A stretch of 64,000 nucleotides of DNA, taken from contig MGMF01000018.1 of the NCBI GenBank assembly GCA_001796335.1, positions 1 through 64,000 on the forward strand. Direction: 5' to 3'. Positions 36,013 to 45,100 of the stretch are shown piece after piece. Position 1 is the stretch's first letter, and each line of letters begins with the position of its first letter. The notes beneath the pieces are model-generated. The model had not been told where the DNA came from. It saw only the letters and a program-made list of their open reading frames with translations, and ran no database searches. The position numbers and the translations under genes were made by a program. This stretch comes from Chloroflexi bacterium GWB2_49_20 (lineage in GTDB: Bacteria; Chloroflexota; Anaerolineae; Anaerolineales; Villigracilaceae).

Positions 36013-37002
36013 CTACTCGTTGAACATTTCACCGACGCTGCGGCCTTCATGTGCCCGCCGGATGACTTCTCCCAGCAGCGGCGCAATGGATAACACTGTC
36101 AGGCGCTCCCCCAGCAGAGCGCAATTTTCGGGTGAAATTTGGATGGAATCAGTTGTGATGAATTCGGTAACGGGCAGGGCTGCCAATCGTTTGGTGGCAT
36201 CGGTGGATAAAACCGGATGAACAAAGGCAATGTAGATCCGGCGTGCTCCCCCTTCTTTTACCAGGTTTACGGCCTGGACGATGGATCCGCCGGTGTCAAT
36301 TTCGTCATCCACCAGGAAGACATCCCGGTCTTTAACGTCACCGATGATGGTCAGAGCTTCAGCCTTGGCATCATTGGCGACGCGGCGCTTTTCAATGAAG
36401 GCGATGGGGGTATCAATGCTGGCTGCAAAGTTGCGGCCTTTCTTGGCATATCCCAGATCCACTGTGACCACCACCGGATCTTTCAGGTATTGGCGCAAAT
36501 TGGTATTGACGTAATTGGTCATTAGATGAGAGGCGGTCAGCACATCTCCCGGGATGGAAAAGAAGCCCTGGATCTGACCGGAATGCGGGTCGAGGGTCAT
36601 GTACCGGTCTGCCCCTGCCACTTCGATCAGGTCTGCCACTAGACGTCCTGTGATGGGCACCCGGGGCTGGTCTTTTCGGTCTGACCGGGCATAGCATAAA
36701 TAGGGCACAACTGCCGTGATGCGGGCAGCTGAATCCAGGCGCAGGGTTTGCAGCAGGATCAAGAGCTCCATTAGGTTGCGCTGGACCGGTGCGGCTGTGG
36801 TTTGGATGACATACACATCCTGGCCGCGCACGCTTCCATGCAGTTTCGTGAAGAGGTTGTCATTGGGGAACAGGATAATATCCCGGCCGCACAGGGTCGT
36901 CTGGAGATAATCAGCGATTTTTTGAGCCAGGTCTGGAGAAGCTGTCCCCGCGAATAGTTTGATCTCACCATACATTTTTATTTCATGGGAGTGTACCGGC
37001 AT
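36013..37002 (-). CDS. prs: ribose-phosphate pyrophosphokinase (PRPP synthetase)
   Basis: The enzyme makes PRPP from ribose 5-phosphate and ATP for nucleotide, His and Trp synthesis. The protein has MYGEIKLFAGTASPDLA, the ATP-site SDRKDQPRVPITGRLVADLI, SGQIQGFFSIPGD, and the PRPP-binding loop DVFLVDDEIDTGGS, ending GEMFNE. Two adjacent ATGs (37005 and 37002) overlap the stop of the acetyltransferase gene behind a GGAGG; a third in-frame ATG (36975) matches the usual family start but has no ribosome site. The catalytic-loop region is somewhat divergent from the E. coli enzyme. Confidence 0.92.
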   Translation of the reverse strand: MPVHSHEIKMYGEIKLFAGTASPDLAQKIADYLQTTLCGRDIILFPNDNLFTKLHGSVRGQDVYVIQTTAAPVQRNLMELLILLQTLRLDSAARITAVVPYLCYARSDRKDQPRVPITGRLVADLIEVAGADRYMTLDPHSGQIQGFFSIPGDVLTASHLMTNYVNTNLRQYLKDPVVVTVDLGYAKKGRNFAASIDTPIAFIEKRRVANDAKAEALTIIGDVKDRDVFLVDDEIDTGGSIVQAVNLVKEGGARRIYIAFVHPVLSTDATKRLAALPVTEFITTDSIQISPENCALLGERLTVLSIAPLLGEVIRRAHEGRSVGEMFNE

Positions 37003-37553
37003 CATTCCTCCAATAAATGTTTCGCATCCCACTCGGAACGCAGAACGCTCATAATAAGTTCATCGCCATATCTGCCTTGCTTGAATTTGGCTTGTCTCAT
37101 ACGACCTTCTTGCACAAAACCAGCTTTTTCATAACAGCGGATGGCACGCGGGTTATCGTCGTACACTACCAGCATGATGCGGTTGAGGTTGAGGGTTTCA
37201 AAACCGTGCTTGAGAAGCAGTTGCATGGTCTCGGTGCCATAGCCGTGGTTCCAGAGTGACTTGTCGCCGATGAAAATGCCCAAATCAGCGCTGCGGTTGG
37301 TCTGCGAAATATTATGGAATTCACAATTTCCGATGATGCGCCAGGCATCTCCATCCCGGATCTCGATGGCCAGGGGACGTTCAGCAGGAGAGTGGTCTGC
37401 CAGCTTCTCAAACCAACGTTTTTCGTCTTCCAAAGATAGCGGTGCCAGGAAGAGCAATCCCTCGATCACTTCCGGATCGTTCAGCCACTGCACGAAGAAG
37501 GGCAGGTCTTCCGGCTCCACTCCGCGCAGGCGAATATGCTTGCCAAAGATCAT
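37002..37553 (-). CDS. GNAT acetyltransferase (RimJ/RimL/SpeG type)
   Basis: The 183-residue protein starts IRLRGVEPEDLPFFVQWLNDPEV, a typical RimJ/RimL-like opening. It has the acetyl-CoA pyrophosphate loop near LWNHGYGTETMQLLLKHGF and the C-terminal NPRAIRCYEKAGFVQEGRMRQ. Such enzymes acetylate ribosomal proteins, polyamines or small amines; the substrate is not evident. GGGAGG precedes the ATG, which overlaps the meaB stop (ATGA). The gene is translationally coupled to prs downstream. Confidence 0.87.
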   Translation of the reverse strand: MIFGKHIRLRGVEPEDLPFFVQWLNDPEVIEGLLFLAPLSLEDEKRWFEKLADHSPAERPLAIEIRDGDAWRIIGNCEFHNISQTNRSADLGIFIGDKSLWNHGYGTETMQLLLKHGFETLNLNRIMLVVYDDNPRAIRCYEKAGFVQEGRMRQAKFKQGRYGDELIMSVLRSEWDAKHLLEE

Positions 37554-38563
37554 ATTTTCCTCCCATTCATTAAAGCCTTAACAGCTTCCCATGGGGAAAG
37601 TTTGCGTTCAAGGATTAAGACCAGGGCCCGGTCATATTTTTCTTCGGGGAGGCTGGAACGAAATTGAGTTGTCAGGGTATCCTGAATGAGGGCATCCAAT
37701 TCGGTCTCCAGGCGGGAGCGCTCGCGCAGATTCCAGTCCCCGCTGCTTTCAAGGTAGCGGACATGCTTGTCGATGCTTTCTGCCAGTTCCGGGATACCGG
37801 TCCCATCATTGGCGATGGTTTTCTGAATTGGGGGCACCCAAAACTGGGCGGTGTTCTCCTGTGCTCCAATTGGTGATTCGACCACTTCAATTTTGCCGTG
37901 GTGTTGAAAGACATGTTTGACTGGATGCGCCATCTCCAGCATACCGCGCAGGGCACGCTCAGTATGTTCCAATCCGGGCCGGTCGGCTTTATTGATAACC
38001 AGGACATCTGCGATCTCCAAAATGCCGGCTTTGATGGCTTGAATATCATCCCCCATGCCGGGCGCTTCCACCACCAGGGTGGTGTGGGCCAGCCTGGCAA
38101 TATCCACTTCCGCCTGCCCGGCGCCCACCGTTTCAATGAGCACAATATCAAATCCGGCTGCATCAAACACTTGGGTTACGGCTGCTGTGGCATGTGCCAG
38201 ACCACCCAGTGTGCCGCGTGAAGCCATCGAGCGGATGAAGACCCCGGCATCTCCAGCCAGGTCACGCATGCGCACGCGGTCTCCGAGAACAGCCCCGCCG
38301 GTAAAAGGGCTGGTTGGGTCAACCGCGATAATTGCAATGGATTTATTGGTTTGTTTGCGGTAATGCAGGGCAAGTTGATTGACGAGGGATGATTTCCCGA
38401 CACCTGGCGCACCGGTCACACCCACCAGGTGGGCTTTGCCGGTATGGGTAAATAGCTCATTCAGGGCAGAGCGCCCTTCCTGTGTATCGTTTTCCACCTG
38501 GGTTAGCAGACGGGAGAGAGCCAGACGGTCACCAGCGAGTAGGGCTTCTACCAGGTTCATCAT
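37550..38563 (-). CDS. meaB: MeaB/ArgK-type G3E GTPase
   Basis: MeaB protects and reloads B12-dependent methylmalonyl-CoA mutase. The 337-residue protein has the P-loop GAPGVGKSS (51-59), a Walker-B-like IVLIETVGAGQAEVDI, the base-specific NKAD, and the C-terminal dimerisation arm. It directly follows a B12-binding mutase domain gene, which supports this role over the old ArgK (arginine transport) label. Two consecutive ATGs open the frame. The large catalytic mutase subunit is not in the window. Confidence 0.93.
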   Translation of the reverse strand: MMNLVEALLAGDRLALSRLLTQVENDTQEGRSALNELFTHTGKAHLVGVTGAPGVGKSSLVNQLALHYRKQTNKSIAIIAVDPTSPFTGGAVLGDRVRMRDLAGDAGVFIRSMASRGTLGGLAHATAAVTQVFDAAGFDIVLIETVGAGQAEVDIARLAHTTLVVEAPGMGDDIQAIKAGILEIADVLVINKADRPGLEHTERALRGMLEMAHPVKHVFQHHGKIEVVESPIGAQENTAQFWVPPIQKTIANDGTGIPELAESIDKHVRYLESSGDWNLRERSRLETELDALIQDTLTTQFRSSLPEEKYDRALVLILERKLSPWEAVKALMNGRKI

Positions 38564-38679
38564 GGTTTACTGCTGCTTGCATAAATAATCGAATTTTTCG
38601 TTGTCATATTTCTCATAAATGATAGAAATGTGGTTCCGTTATTTACGCAGTACACTGTAATAACTTTCAGATTGGCGCT

Positions 38680-39090
38680 TCAGACAGCCGGCTCTCCGAG
38701 CACGGATGTGCGCACATCACGCACAATATCTTCGGTGGAGGTGCCGGGGCCATAGATGCCGGTGATGCCCAATGTTTTCAATTGGGGCACATCTTCATCC
38801 GGGATGATGCCACCCAGGAAGACCTTGACATTGCCCTGCCCGTTGGCTTTGAGCAGTTCAAGGATGCGCGGCGCCAGGGCCATGTGTGCACCCGACAGGA
38901 TGGATAATCCGACTGCGTCCACATCCTCCTGCAGGGCAGCTTCAGCGATCATTTCGGGTGTCTGGCGCAGGCCGGTATAAATGACTTCCATACCGGCATC
39001 CCGCAGGGCGCGCGCAACCACCTTCGCACCGCGATCGTGACCATCCAGGCCTGGTTTGGCGACTAAAACACGGATCTTTTTTTCGGTCAT
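38680..39090 (-). CDS. B12-binding subunit of an acyl-CoA mutase (McmB-like)
   Basis: The 136-residue protein is a stand-alone cobalamin-binding domain. Asp16, His18 and Gly21 (DGHDRG) form the DxHxxG motif whose His replaces dimethylbenzimidazole as cobalt ligand; LSILSGAH and GGIIPDED complete the B12 fold. It matches the C-terminal domain of methylmalonyl-CoA mutase and the small subunit of split mutases, whose large subunit must be elsewhere. GAGG lies before the ATG. It heads the run with meaB. Confidence 0.9.
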   Translation of the reverse strand: MTEKKIRVLVAKPGLDGHDRGAKVVARALRDAGMEVIYTGLRQTPEMIAEAALQEDVDAVGLSILSGAHMALAPRILELLKANGQGNVKVFLGGIIPDEDVPQLKTLGITGIYGPGTSTEDIVRDVRTSVLGEPAV

Positions 39091-39120
39091 TTTTTCCTCG
39101 GGTTGTGGGATCTTAATTTC

Positions 39121-39126
39121 ATTATA
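39121..39126 (-). promoter_or_regulatory. putative -10 box for the mcmB-like gene
   Basis: The minus strand reads TATAAT about 31 bases before the ATG. No good -35 is seen at the right distance. Confidence 0.35.
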
Positions 39127-39188
39127 CTATAAGCGTTCAAGTTAAAGATTTTTCTGAGGTGGAATGACCAACTTTAAAGGAAACTGGA

Positions 39189-39216
39189 CCGGCCTGGCGA
39201 TAATTTGACAGGCCGG
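39189..39216 (-). terminator. hairpin behind the DUF91 gene
   Basis: CCGGCCTG (39189-39196) pairs with CAGGCCGG (39209-39216). On the minus strand CAGTTTCCTTT follows, a weak terminator tail. The rest of 39127-39410 holds a short frame rich in Pro, Arg and His that I judge non-coding. Confidence 0.4.
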
Positions 39217-39410
39217 GATTATTGATGGTTTTTATTACTTTTGGCATAAGCCCCGAATGTTTTCTGCGAGATAAGCGGTGGTGGGGCGACCGTGGATTCT
39301 GTTTGGGAGCAGGATTCTGTCGAGGTGTAGAAAATACTAAAAAATGCCGCACGTGAAGCGCCCAGCCGTCCACTGCACGCGGTATTCGGTGGCTTGTTGC
39401 GCCAAGAACT

Positions 39411-40481
39411 TTATGTGTGATTTTCACCTTGACCTTTAAGACCATTCTTTTCAATGGCTTTTGAAAGTGTTACAAGCCAAGATATTAACAAATTTACGTC
39501 TTTTTCAGAGAATTTTCGGACAATTAAACACTTTAATTCTCTGCCAGCAGGCTGAAAAAAACCAGAACTCTTTGCTTCTGCGGCTAAACCTTGTATCTCT
39601 TGCTCTGAAATACCCGTTTTACTTAATAGGCCGCCACGTCCGACAAGAGCCGTATAAAGCGATTGCCGATAAACCGAATTAGGCGGATACCCAAAACAAA
39701 AGGCTACATGCGTTCCAGATAAATCAACATTTAGAGAAAAACCCTTTGTACCCCAATGAATAGGAAATGAATTTATTTTTGCCCATTCCAAGATTTTCTC
39801 AAAAACGAATTTTCCATTTTCATTCAGTGATGCAAGAAAACTACCTTCTGAAACTATTGGCAATGAACCTGATGTTACTTTGACAATAGCATTAGATTCA
39901 TTTCCAACCACAATACTTGTTGAAAGTAAACGTAAACCGCCATCGGCTTTGAAAAAGGTAAATTCCAGACAAGTTACTCTTACGCCCTTGTTTCTTAAAA
40001 AAGATGACGTTTGGCGAATTTCTGGCGTGATTTGCTGCCCTACAATAACAATTCTCTGGTCATTATTGAATACCACTGCTTCATCAGAGACTAAGTTGAA
40101 ATATTCCCTGTGGTATTGGGCGAGATTTAAAGCTTCATCATCTGCATAATTTCTCAAAATGTCCTCGAGTTGTTCATACCCCAATTTCTCAACAAAAGAA
40201 GCGTATTCGAGTGCCTGAGCAAGCGTTTCGCGAGGGGTGCGGTCTCGCTTTAACTCAATAACCGCCAAATCACCTTGTCTATCAATAGCAAGAAGATCAA
40301 TAAAACTACCAAAATTCGTTGTAACCTGCCGCCCAACGATAAGCAATGAACCATTTTCGATAATCTTATCGGGATTATTTTCCAACCAAGACTCTAAAAT
40401 CATTTCCTGATGTTCATGTTGAAAGCCAATTTCAGCGTATTCCTTGAATTTGTTTTCAGGTGTGATGCTGTAGATTTTCAT
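39411..40481 (-). CDS. DUF91/NucS-like PD-(D/E)XK endonuclease-family protein
   Basis: The 356-residue protein has a PD-(D/E)XK nuclease core: Glu29 region, Asp62 (IDLLAID), then Glu76-x-Lys78 (VIELKR). This is the pattern of DUF91 / NucS-related nucleases. The rest (about 150-356) is of unknown function. The gene and its flanks are visibly richer in A+T than the neighbourhood, and the codon use differs, which suggests transfer. AAGGA lies nine bases before the ATG. Nothing links it to the flanking operons. Its role may be defence or repair; that is a guess. Confidence 0.8.
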   Translation of the reverse strand: MKIYSITPENKFKEYAEIGFQHEHQEMILESWLENNPDKIIENGSLLIVGRQVTTNFGSFIDLLAIDRQGDLAVIELKRDRTPRETLAQALEYASFVEKLGYEQLEDILRNYADDEALNLAQYHREYFNLVSDEAVVFNNDQRIVIVGQQITPEIRQTSSFLRNKGVRVTCLEFTFFKADGGLRLLSTSIVVGNESNAIVKVTSGSLPIVSEGSFLASLNENGKFVFEKILEWAKINSFPIHWGTKGFSLNVDLSGTHVAFCFGYPPNSVYRQSLYTALVGRGGLLSKTGISEQEIQGLAAEAKSSGFFQPAGRELKCLIVRKFSEKDVNLLISWLVTLSKAIEKNGLKGQGENHT

Positions 40482-40806
40482 GATGTTTTTCCTTCAAACC
40501 GCTGATTATCAAAGATAGCCATCCAACTCGCGTATAAGCGGATTGTATAACGGCTTATAGGCGAACCGTATAAAAACCCAGCCGTTCAAGATTTCATCCC
40601 CATTGGACTGGATTTATGTTTAGCCCCAGGTTGATGGTCTCAATGTCGCAACTTTCACTCTCATTATACATAAAATTCATTATTCCCGCCCGTTGCTCGC
40701 GCGGAAAAAGCTCTCTTTTCACCCTGGATCTTAGTATCCCCTTTCTGCACGATCTTTACTCAATTATAGGGTAACAAAGCTGCCGGTATTACCCTCATTG
40801 CACTAC
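40482..40806. other. non-coding spacer with inverted repeats
   Basis: I see no gene here. TATAAGC (40533-40539) and GCTTATA (40553-40559) are inverted repeats, and CGG/CCGTATA sequences around them add further symmetry. This looks like the edge of the AT-rich insert that carries the DUF91 gene, but no clear attachment site can be defined. Confidence 0.4.
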
Positions 40807-40835
40807 TTGACCTGCCGTGTGAGTGATTATAAAAT
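40807..40835 (+). promoter_or_regulatory. candidate promoter of the eight-gene membrane operon
   Basis: TTGACC (40807-40812), a 17-base spacer and TAAAAT (40830-40835). A second -10-like TATACT lies at 40849-40854, so either could serve. Confidence 0.45.
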
Positions 40836-40880
40836 GGTTTAATTGTGCTATACTGGTATCTATAGCGTGTAGGCGAAGCG

Positions 40881-41150
40881 ATGCATATACACACCAACTC
40901 TGAAATGCGCTCTTCTTGGCCCGCCTGGGCAGGTTTTTTACGCCGCCGCGGGTTGGAAGGTTTGGTAGCCTGGTTGTTGGAAGCTGCCGGTCCGCTCACC
41001 ATCCTGGGGGCACAGGCTTTGCATTTTGGACAACCCTTCCTTCGTCCGGCCATACCGGTCAATCAACTTGAAGAGTTGGCTCACCTGTTGGAAGAAACCG
41101 ATGAAGGGCAGGCTTTTGTTTCTTATTTGAGGGAGAAAGGGACTGCATGA
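40881..41150 (+). CDS. small protein, first gene of the membrane operon
   Basis: I do not recognise this 89-residue protein. It has a basic, Trp-rich start (RSSWPAWAGFLRRRGLEGLVAWLLEAAGPLTILGAQALHF split by no charged residues for about 20 positions) that may be an amphipathic or re-entrant membrane helix, then an acidic helical end (NQLEELAHLLEETDEGQAF). Its stop overlaps the next ATG (ATGA), which ties it to the operon. An internal ATG at 40905 is an alternative start. Confidence 0.65.
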   Translation: MHIHTNSEMRSSWPAWAGFLRRRGLEGLVAWLLEAAGPLTILGAQALHFGQPFLRPAIPVNQLEELAHLLEETDEGQAFVSYLREKGTA

Positions 41151-41893
41151 ATTGGTCAGCAATGATTGCTTTTGTCCTGGTGGCTGGCAGCGCAGGTTTG
41201 CTGCTTGGTTTTGCCATCCTCAGGCGCAAGTCTTCCCCGGCGTTTCGGGAGATCCCTGCATTTATCCGGCTTCGTAAGGCGATTGGCCGGGCAGTGGAGG
41301 ATGGCAGCCGCCTGCATGTATCCCTGGGGCGCGGCAGCCTGACATCTCCCCAGGGGGCTGCCGGACTGGCTGGCTTGAGTGCCTTGCGGCGCCTGGCTGA
41401 CCTGACCTCCACCAGTGACCTGACCCCCATTGCCACGTCTGGAGAACCCAGCCTGGCTGTTCTCTCCCAGGATGTCTTGCAGGCCTCCTACCAGGAAGCA
41501 ACCGCAGGCGGCCACTTTGATACCTCCGGGGCACGCCTGACCGGTTTGACCCCCTTCTCCTATGCCTCCGGCACACTGCCGACATTGCGCGATGAGCATA
41601 TTTCAGCCAATATCCTGCTTGGCAGCTTTGGGGTGGAGGCCGGTTTATTAACGGATGCAGCCGAACGGCAGAACAGTTTCTTGCTGGCTGCCAGTGATTA
41701 TTTGCCTGCGCAGGCGGTCTTGTATGCCAGTGCACAGGAACCGCTGATAGGCGAAGAACTCTATGCAGTCAGCGAATATATACATCATTCCCCCATGCAC
41801 GCGGCCAGCCTGAGTGTTCAAGATATTCTGCGCTGGGTGTTGATCGTCTGTTTGCTGCTGGGTGCGCTTCTTAAACTGGCAGGTCTGCTGTGA
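41147..41893 (+). CDS. bitopic membrane protein of unknown function
   Basis: The 248-residue protein has a membrane segment at each end (about 5-24 and 226-246) and a soluble domain between them. The domain starts FREIPAFIRLRKAIGRAVEDGSRLHVSLGRGSL and contains small-residue-rich stretches (GAAGLAGLSALRRL). I recall an uncharacterised domain family (DUF6754) with this kind of opening but cannot verify it. Overlaps of both ends with neighbours (ATGA and GTGA) imply co-translation. Confidence 0.75.
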   Translation: MNWSAMIAFVLVAGSAGLLLGFAILRRKSSPAFREIPAFIRLRKAIGRAVEDGSRLHVSLGRGSLTSPQGAAGLAGLSALRRLADLTSTSDLTPIATSGEPSLAVLSQDVLQASYQEATAGGHFDTSGARLTGLTPFSYASGTLPTLRDEHISANILLGSFGVEAGLLTDAAERQNSFLLAASDYLPAQAVLYASAQEPLIGEELYAVSEYIHHSPMHAASLSVQDILRWVLIVCLLLGALLKLAGLL

Positions 41894-42510
41894 AAGGTCT
41901 GATCTCAACCTCGGTTGCCATCATGGCAGGTCTGATCGTCCTGGTGGGGTATTTCTTTCAAATACCCATCCTTTCTGATATTCGCAACCTGATCCTGGAT
42001 TGGGCGGTCACCCTGGCTGCCATCATGGTTTTCATCGGGGTGCTTAACCTGTTGTCCATCAACAATTCCCGTATCCAAACCAAACAAAAGGGAGGTTTTT
42101 ACAGCCTGATCCTGGTCATTTCTCTGCTGATTACCCTGATCCTGGGTTTATTGTTTAAGCCTGGGCATCCAGTTATGAATTTTATTTTTTATTCAGTGCA
42201 ACTGCCAGTGGAAAGAAGCCTGATGGCATTGCTGGCGGTAACCCTTCTTCTGGCCAGCATCCATTTGTTGCGCAGACAGCCCAACCTTTTTTCAGTTATA
42301 TTCCTGGTGACAACTTTGCTCATCCTTCTGGGAACAGCGCCGTTGCCATTTGGTGTACTGCCATTCTTCAGCGATATATTGCGGCCATTTGTTGCCCAAG
42401 TATTGGCTGCGGCAGGCGCACGCGGTATTTTGCTTGGGATTGCCCTGGCCACGCTGACAACCGGCTTACGGGTTTTATTTGGCGTTGACCGCCCCTATGG
42501 AGGTCAATAA
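41890..42510 (+). CDS. polytopic membrane protein of unknown function
   Basis: This 206-residue protein is almost entirely hydrophobic, with about six membrane segments. It probably starts at the GTG overlapping the previous stop. No family is recognisable. A short polar loop (SINNSRIQTKQKGG) follows the second segment. The stop shares a base with the next ATG (TAATG). Confidence 0.7.
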   Translation: MKGLISTSVAIMAGLIVLVGYFFQIPILSDIRNLILDWAVTLAAIMVFIGVLNLLSINNSRIQTKQKGGFYSLILVISLLITLILGLLFKPGHPVMNFIFYSVQLPVERSLMALLAVTLLLASIHLLRRQPNLFSVIFLVTTLLILLGTAPLPFGVLPFFSDILRPFVAQVLAAAGARGILLGIALATLTTGLRVLFGVDRPYGGQ

Positions 42511-45098
42511 TGGCTGACATCCGCTGTCCGATGTGCGGGGAATCCGCCTCCCAAGAGCTGGATATCTGTCCGTTTTGCCAGGCACGTCTTAAACCTTTGG
42601 TTAATTCTTCGACCGGTGATGATGGATCTATTCGCCAGGAAGAAGAGCCCATTCAGCCCGAAGAAGCCGACACCAGGGAGAATACTGCTGAGTTGGAGTC
42701 AGCGCTGCCGGCCTGGTTGCGTAATCTGCGCAAGCAGAGTGAAGATAAACTGCCGGCTGATGAACCTGATAAACCCGAAGAGTCGCTTCCCGGGATCTTG
42801 GAAACAAATGAATTATCTGAACCCTCTGATGCAAACCTGCCTGTCAGATCTACTGAAGAAGAAGCAGCTGATTGGCTTTCAGGTTTGGAGCAGACTGCAC
42901 AGAAAGAGGACGAAACCCCGGCCTGGTTGTCCAACATTAAAGATTTGCCCAAAAAACAACAGCTGCCTGCTGAAGAAACCATTGAGAACGCGAACGTGGG
43001 TGAAGGCAATTGGCTGGACCGCTTGCGGGGAGATGCTCCAGAACAGGAACTAACACAAGATGAGCAGCCACCAGAAACTCCGCAGGAAGAACCTGTTTTT
43101 AAAGAAGACTTACCGGATTGGATGAAGAAACTTCAAGCCGAAGTCGATTCGCAGACAGAAGCCTTCAATCCGGAAGAAGAAAGTCAGACCGAAGATGGAA
43201 AAACAGGATCACCAGATTGGCTGACCCGCTTACAAGCCGAGACTCAATCCTATGCAGCGGAAAATGAAAACTCTGTCTCAGGGCAGGCTGAAGAAACACC
43301 AGATTGGTTGGAGAAGATGAGTGTCGAAACTCCGGTTTCTTCTGAAGAGAATACTCCTTCCGAAATCGAGACTCCCGATTGGCTTTTAAATTTACAGACA
43401 GAAACTCAGGCTTTTGCAGAAGATGGATTACCTCTTCAGGCTGAACCACAGGTTTTTGCTGAAGGAGATCTAACCACTGGATCTGAAACTCCCAATTTGT
43501 TTAAAGAATTAGATTCGGAACTCCAGAACTTTTCTGAAGTGGACAGCCTGGCTGAAACAACTGGGGAGTTTTCAAATATTCAATCCAATCTGCCTCTTTC
43601 TGAGTCTGACGAGTTGGAGAAGTTGACTTTCACTGATAATGAACCTGACTGGTTATCAAATCTGGAGGTCGCAGGACAGATCAGCCAACCCGAGGCTGGT
43701 GAGCAGTTGCAGACTGGCTTTACGAACCAACCACCAGATTCAGAATTAATACCTGTTTGGTTGCAGAATATTGATAATACCGAAACTATTCCAAACAACA
43801 CACCTGCCCAGATCTCGGGTGACCAGTTTTTAAATGAAAACGAATCTGGTGCTCTGCCCCCTGCTGAATTTCCAGATTTGTTACTTAAACTGAAAGCGGA
43901 CACACCAGTTCCTCAACCAGAGGAAGAGAATCTGGAAACCGAACCAGCAGATGGCGACATTGCCCCGGCTAAATTACCCTCCTGGGTACAGGCCATGCGG
44001 CCGGTTGAATCGATGATTGCCGAGGTGGGTGTTCCCGACAACCAACTGGAACAAATTACCGAGAAAGCTGGGCCACTGGCAGGTTTGTCTGGTGTTCTGC
44101 CTGCTACGCCTGGTTTGGGTAATGTGCGTAAACCTCTCAATATTTCGATCAAACTGCGGGTGACAGATGAACAAAACCAGCAAGCCACCCAGTTGAAGCA
44201 GATGCTGGGTATTGAAACCCAGTCCACACAACTAACCCAGGTGGTAAAGAAACAGTCGCAGCGGGTCTTGCGTTGGGTGGTGGCATTGTTAATGATCCTT
44301 GCAGTAGGTTTACCCGCTTTCAGTAATATTCAGATTATCTCCACTCCCTCGATTTATCCACCGGAATTGGTGGCAGCCAGGGATGTGTTGCTTGGGCTGC
44401 CCCCTGCCTCACCGGTTCTATTGGTTTTTGATTACGAGCCCGCATATTCGGGTGAGTTGGAAGCCACCGCGGCACCACTGGTGGATAACCTGCTCTTTTC
44501 CGGCGCGCGCCTGGCCATTTTATCCACATCTCCCACCGGGCCTACCCTGGCAGAGCATTTCTTGAAAACCACCCAGGGCAAGCATGATTATCAGAGCGGT
44601 CAGCAATATGCCAACCTTGGGTATCTGGCTGGTGGCGCTTCGGGAGTATTGAGTTTTGCTTTGAATCCATCTCAAACCATACCCTATGCATTGGATGGCA
44701 GCCTGCCATGGCAAACCCCATTGTTACAGGATATTCATACGCTGGCTGATTTTGACATGGTGATCATTCTCACCGATAATTCTGATACCGCAAGAATCTG
44801 GGTTGAACAGACTGGCTCGATCCTGGGACAGAAACCCATGTTGATGGCGATCAGTGCGCAAGCTGAACCCATGATTCGGCCTTATTATGATTCAAAACAG
44901 ATCAAGGGGTTGGTGACGGGACTGGCTGGAGGAAAAGCCTATGAGCAAGCGCAGCAATCCTCAGGCCTGGGACAGCAATATTGGGACTCTTTTAGCTCCG
45001 GGTTATTCATAGCAGAATTGATCATCATTTTGGGTAGTGTCTGGAGTATCATCTCTGTCTGGCGCAAGCGCAAGTCTGCAAATGAGGAGGAGGCCTAA
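42510..45098 (+). CDS. zinc-ribbon protein with PDWL-type repeats and two membrane segments
   Basis: The 862-residue protein begins with a zinc ribbon (Cys6, 9, 20, 23). Residues about 65-500 are acidic and disordered, carrying about twelve copies of a short motif like P-D-W-L-x-x-L, often followed by Q-x-E-T (between about 42709 and 44000). One membrane segment lies at about 585-605, an extracytoplasmic domain of about 220 residues follows, and a second segment near 833-852 leaves a short basic tail inside. The repeated motif should be a docking site for many copies of one partner. GGAGG precedes the ATG. No family name is known to me. Confidence 0.8.
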   Translation: MADIRCPMCGESASQELDICPFCQARLKPLVNSSTGDDGSIRQEEEPIQPEEADTRENTAELESALPAWLRNLRKQSEDKLPADEPDKPEESLPGILETNELSEPSDANLPVRSTEEEAADWLSGLEQTAQKEDETPAWLSNIKDLPKKQQLPAEETIENANVGEGNWLDRLRGDAPEQELTQDEQPPETPQEEPVFKEDLPDWMKKLQAEVDSQTEAFNPEEESQTEDGKTGSPDWLTRLQAETQSYAAENENSVSGQAEETPDWLEKMSVETPVSSEENTPSEIETPDWLLNLQTETQAFAEDGLPLQAEPQVFAEGDLTTGSETPNLFKELDSELQNFSEVDSLAETTGEFSNIQSNLPLSESDELEKLTFTDNEPDWLSNLEVAGQISQPEAGEQLQTGFTNQPPDSELIPVWLQNIDNTETIPNNTPAQISGDQFLNENESGALPPAEFPDLLLKLKADTPVPQPEEENLETEPADGDIAPAKLPSWVQAMRPVESMIAEVGVPDNQLEQITEKAGPLAGLSGVLPATPGLGNVRKPLNISIKLRVTDEQNQQATQLKQMLGIETQSTQLTQVVKKQSQRVLRWVVALLMILAVGLPAFSNIQIISTPSIYPPELVAARDVLLGLPPASPVLLVFDYEPAYSGELEATAAPLVDNLLFSGARLAILSTSPTGPTLAEHFLKTTQGKHDYQSGQQYANLGYLAGGASGVLSFALNPSQTIPYALDGSLPWQTPLLQDIHTLADFDMVIILTDNSDTARIWVEQTGSILGQKPMLMAISAQAEPMIRPYYDSKQIKGLVTGLAGGKAYEQAQQSSGLGQQYWDSFSSGLFIAELIIILGSVWSIISVWRKRKSANEEEA

Positions 45099-45100
45099 GC

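Noticed and set aside
39137-39454. 105-codon frame behind the DUF91 gene
   Set aside because: Composition is Pro/Arg/His-rich without a ribosome site, and it overlaps the nuclease gene end. Probably spacer DNA.
40500-40600. Possible integron attC site beside the DUF91 gene
   Set aside because: Inverted repeats are present but the core sites do not match the attC consensus, and no integrase is in the window.
44520-44528. Perfect DnaA box TTATCCACA
   Set aside because: Isolated inside a coding region, with no companion boxes or AT-rich DNA.
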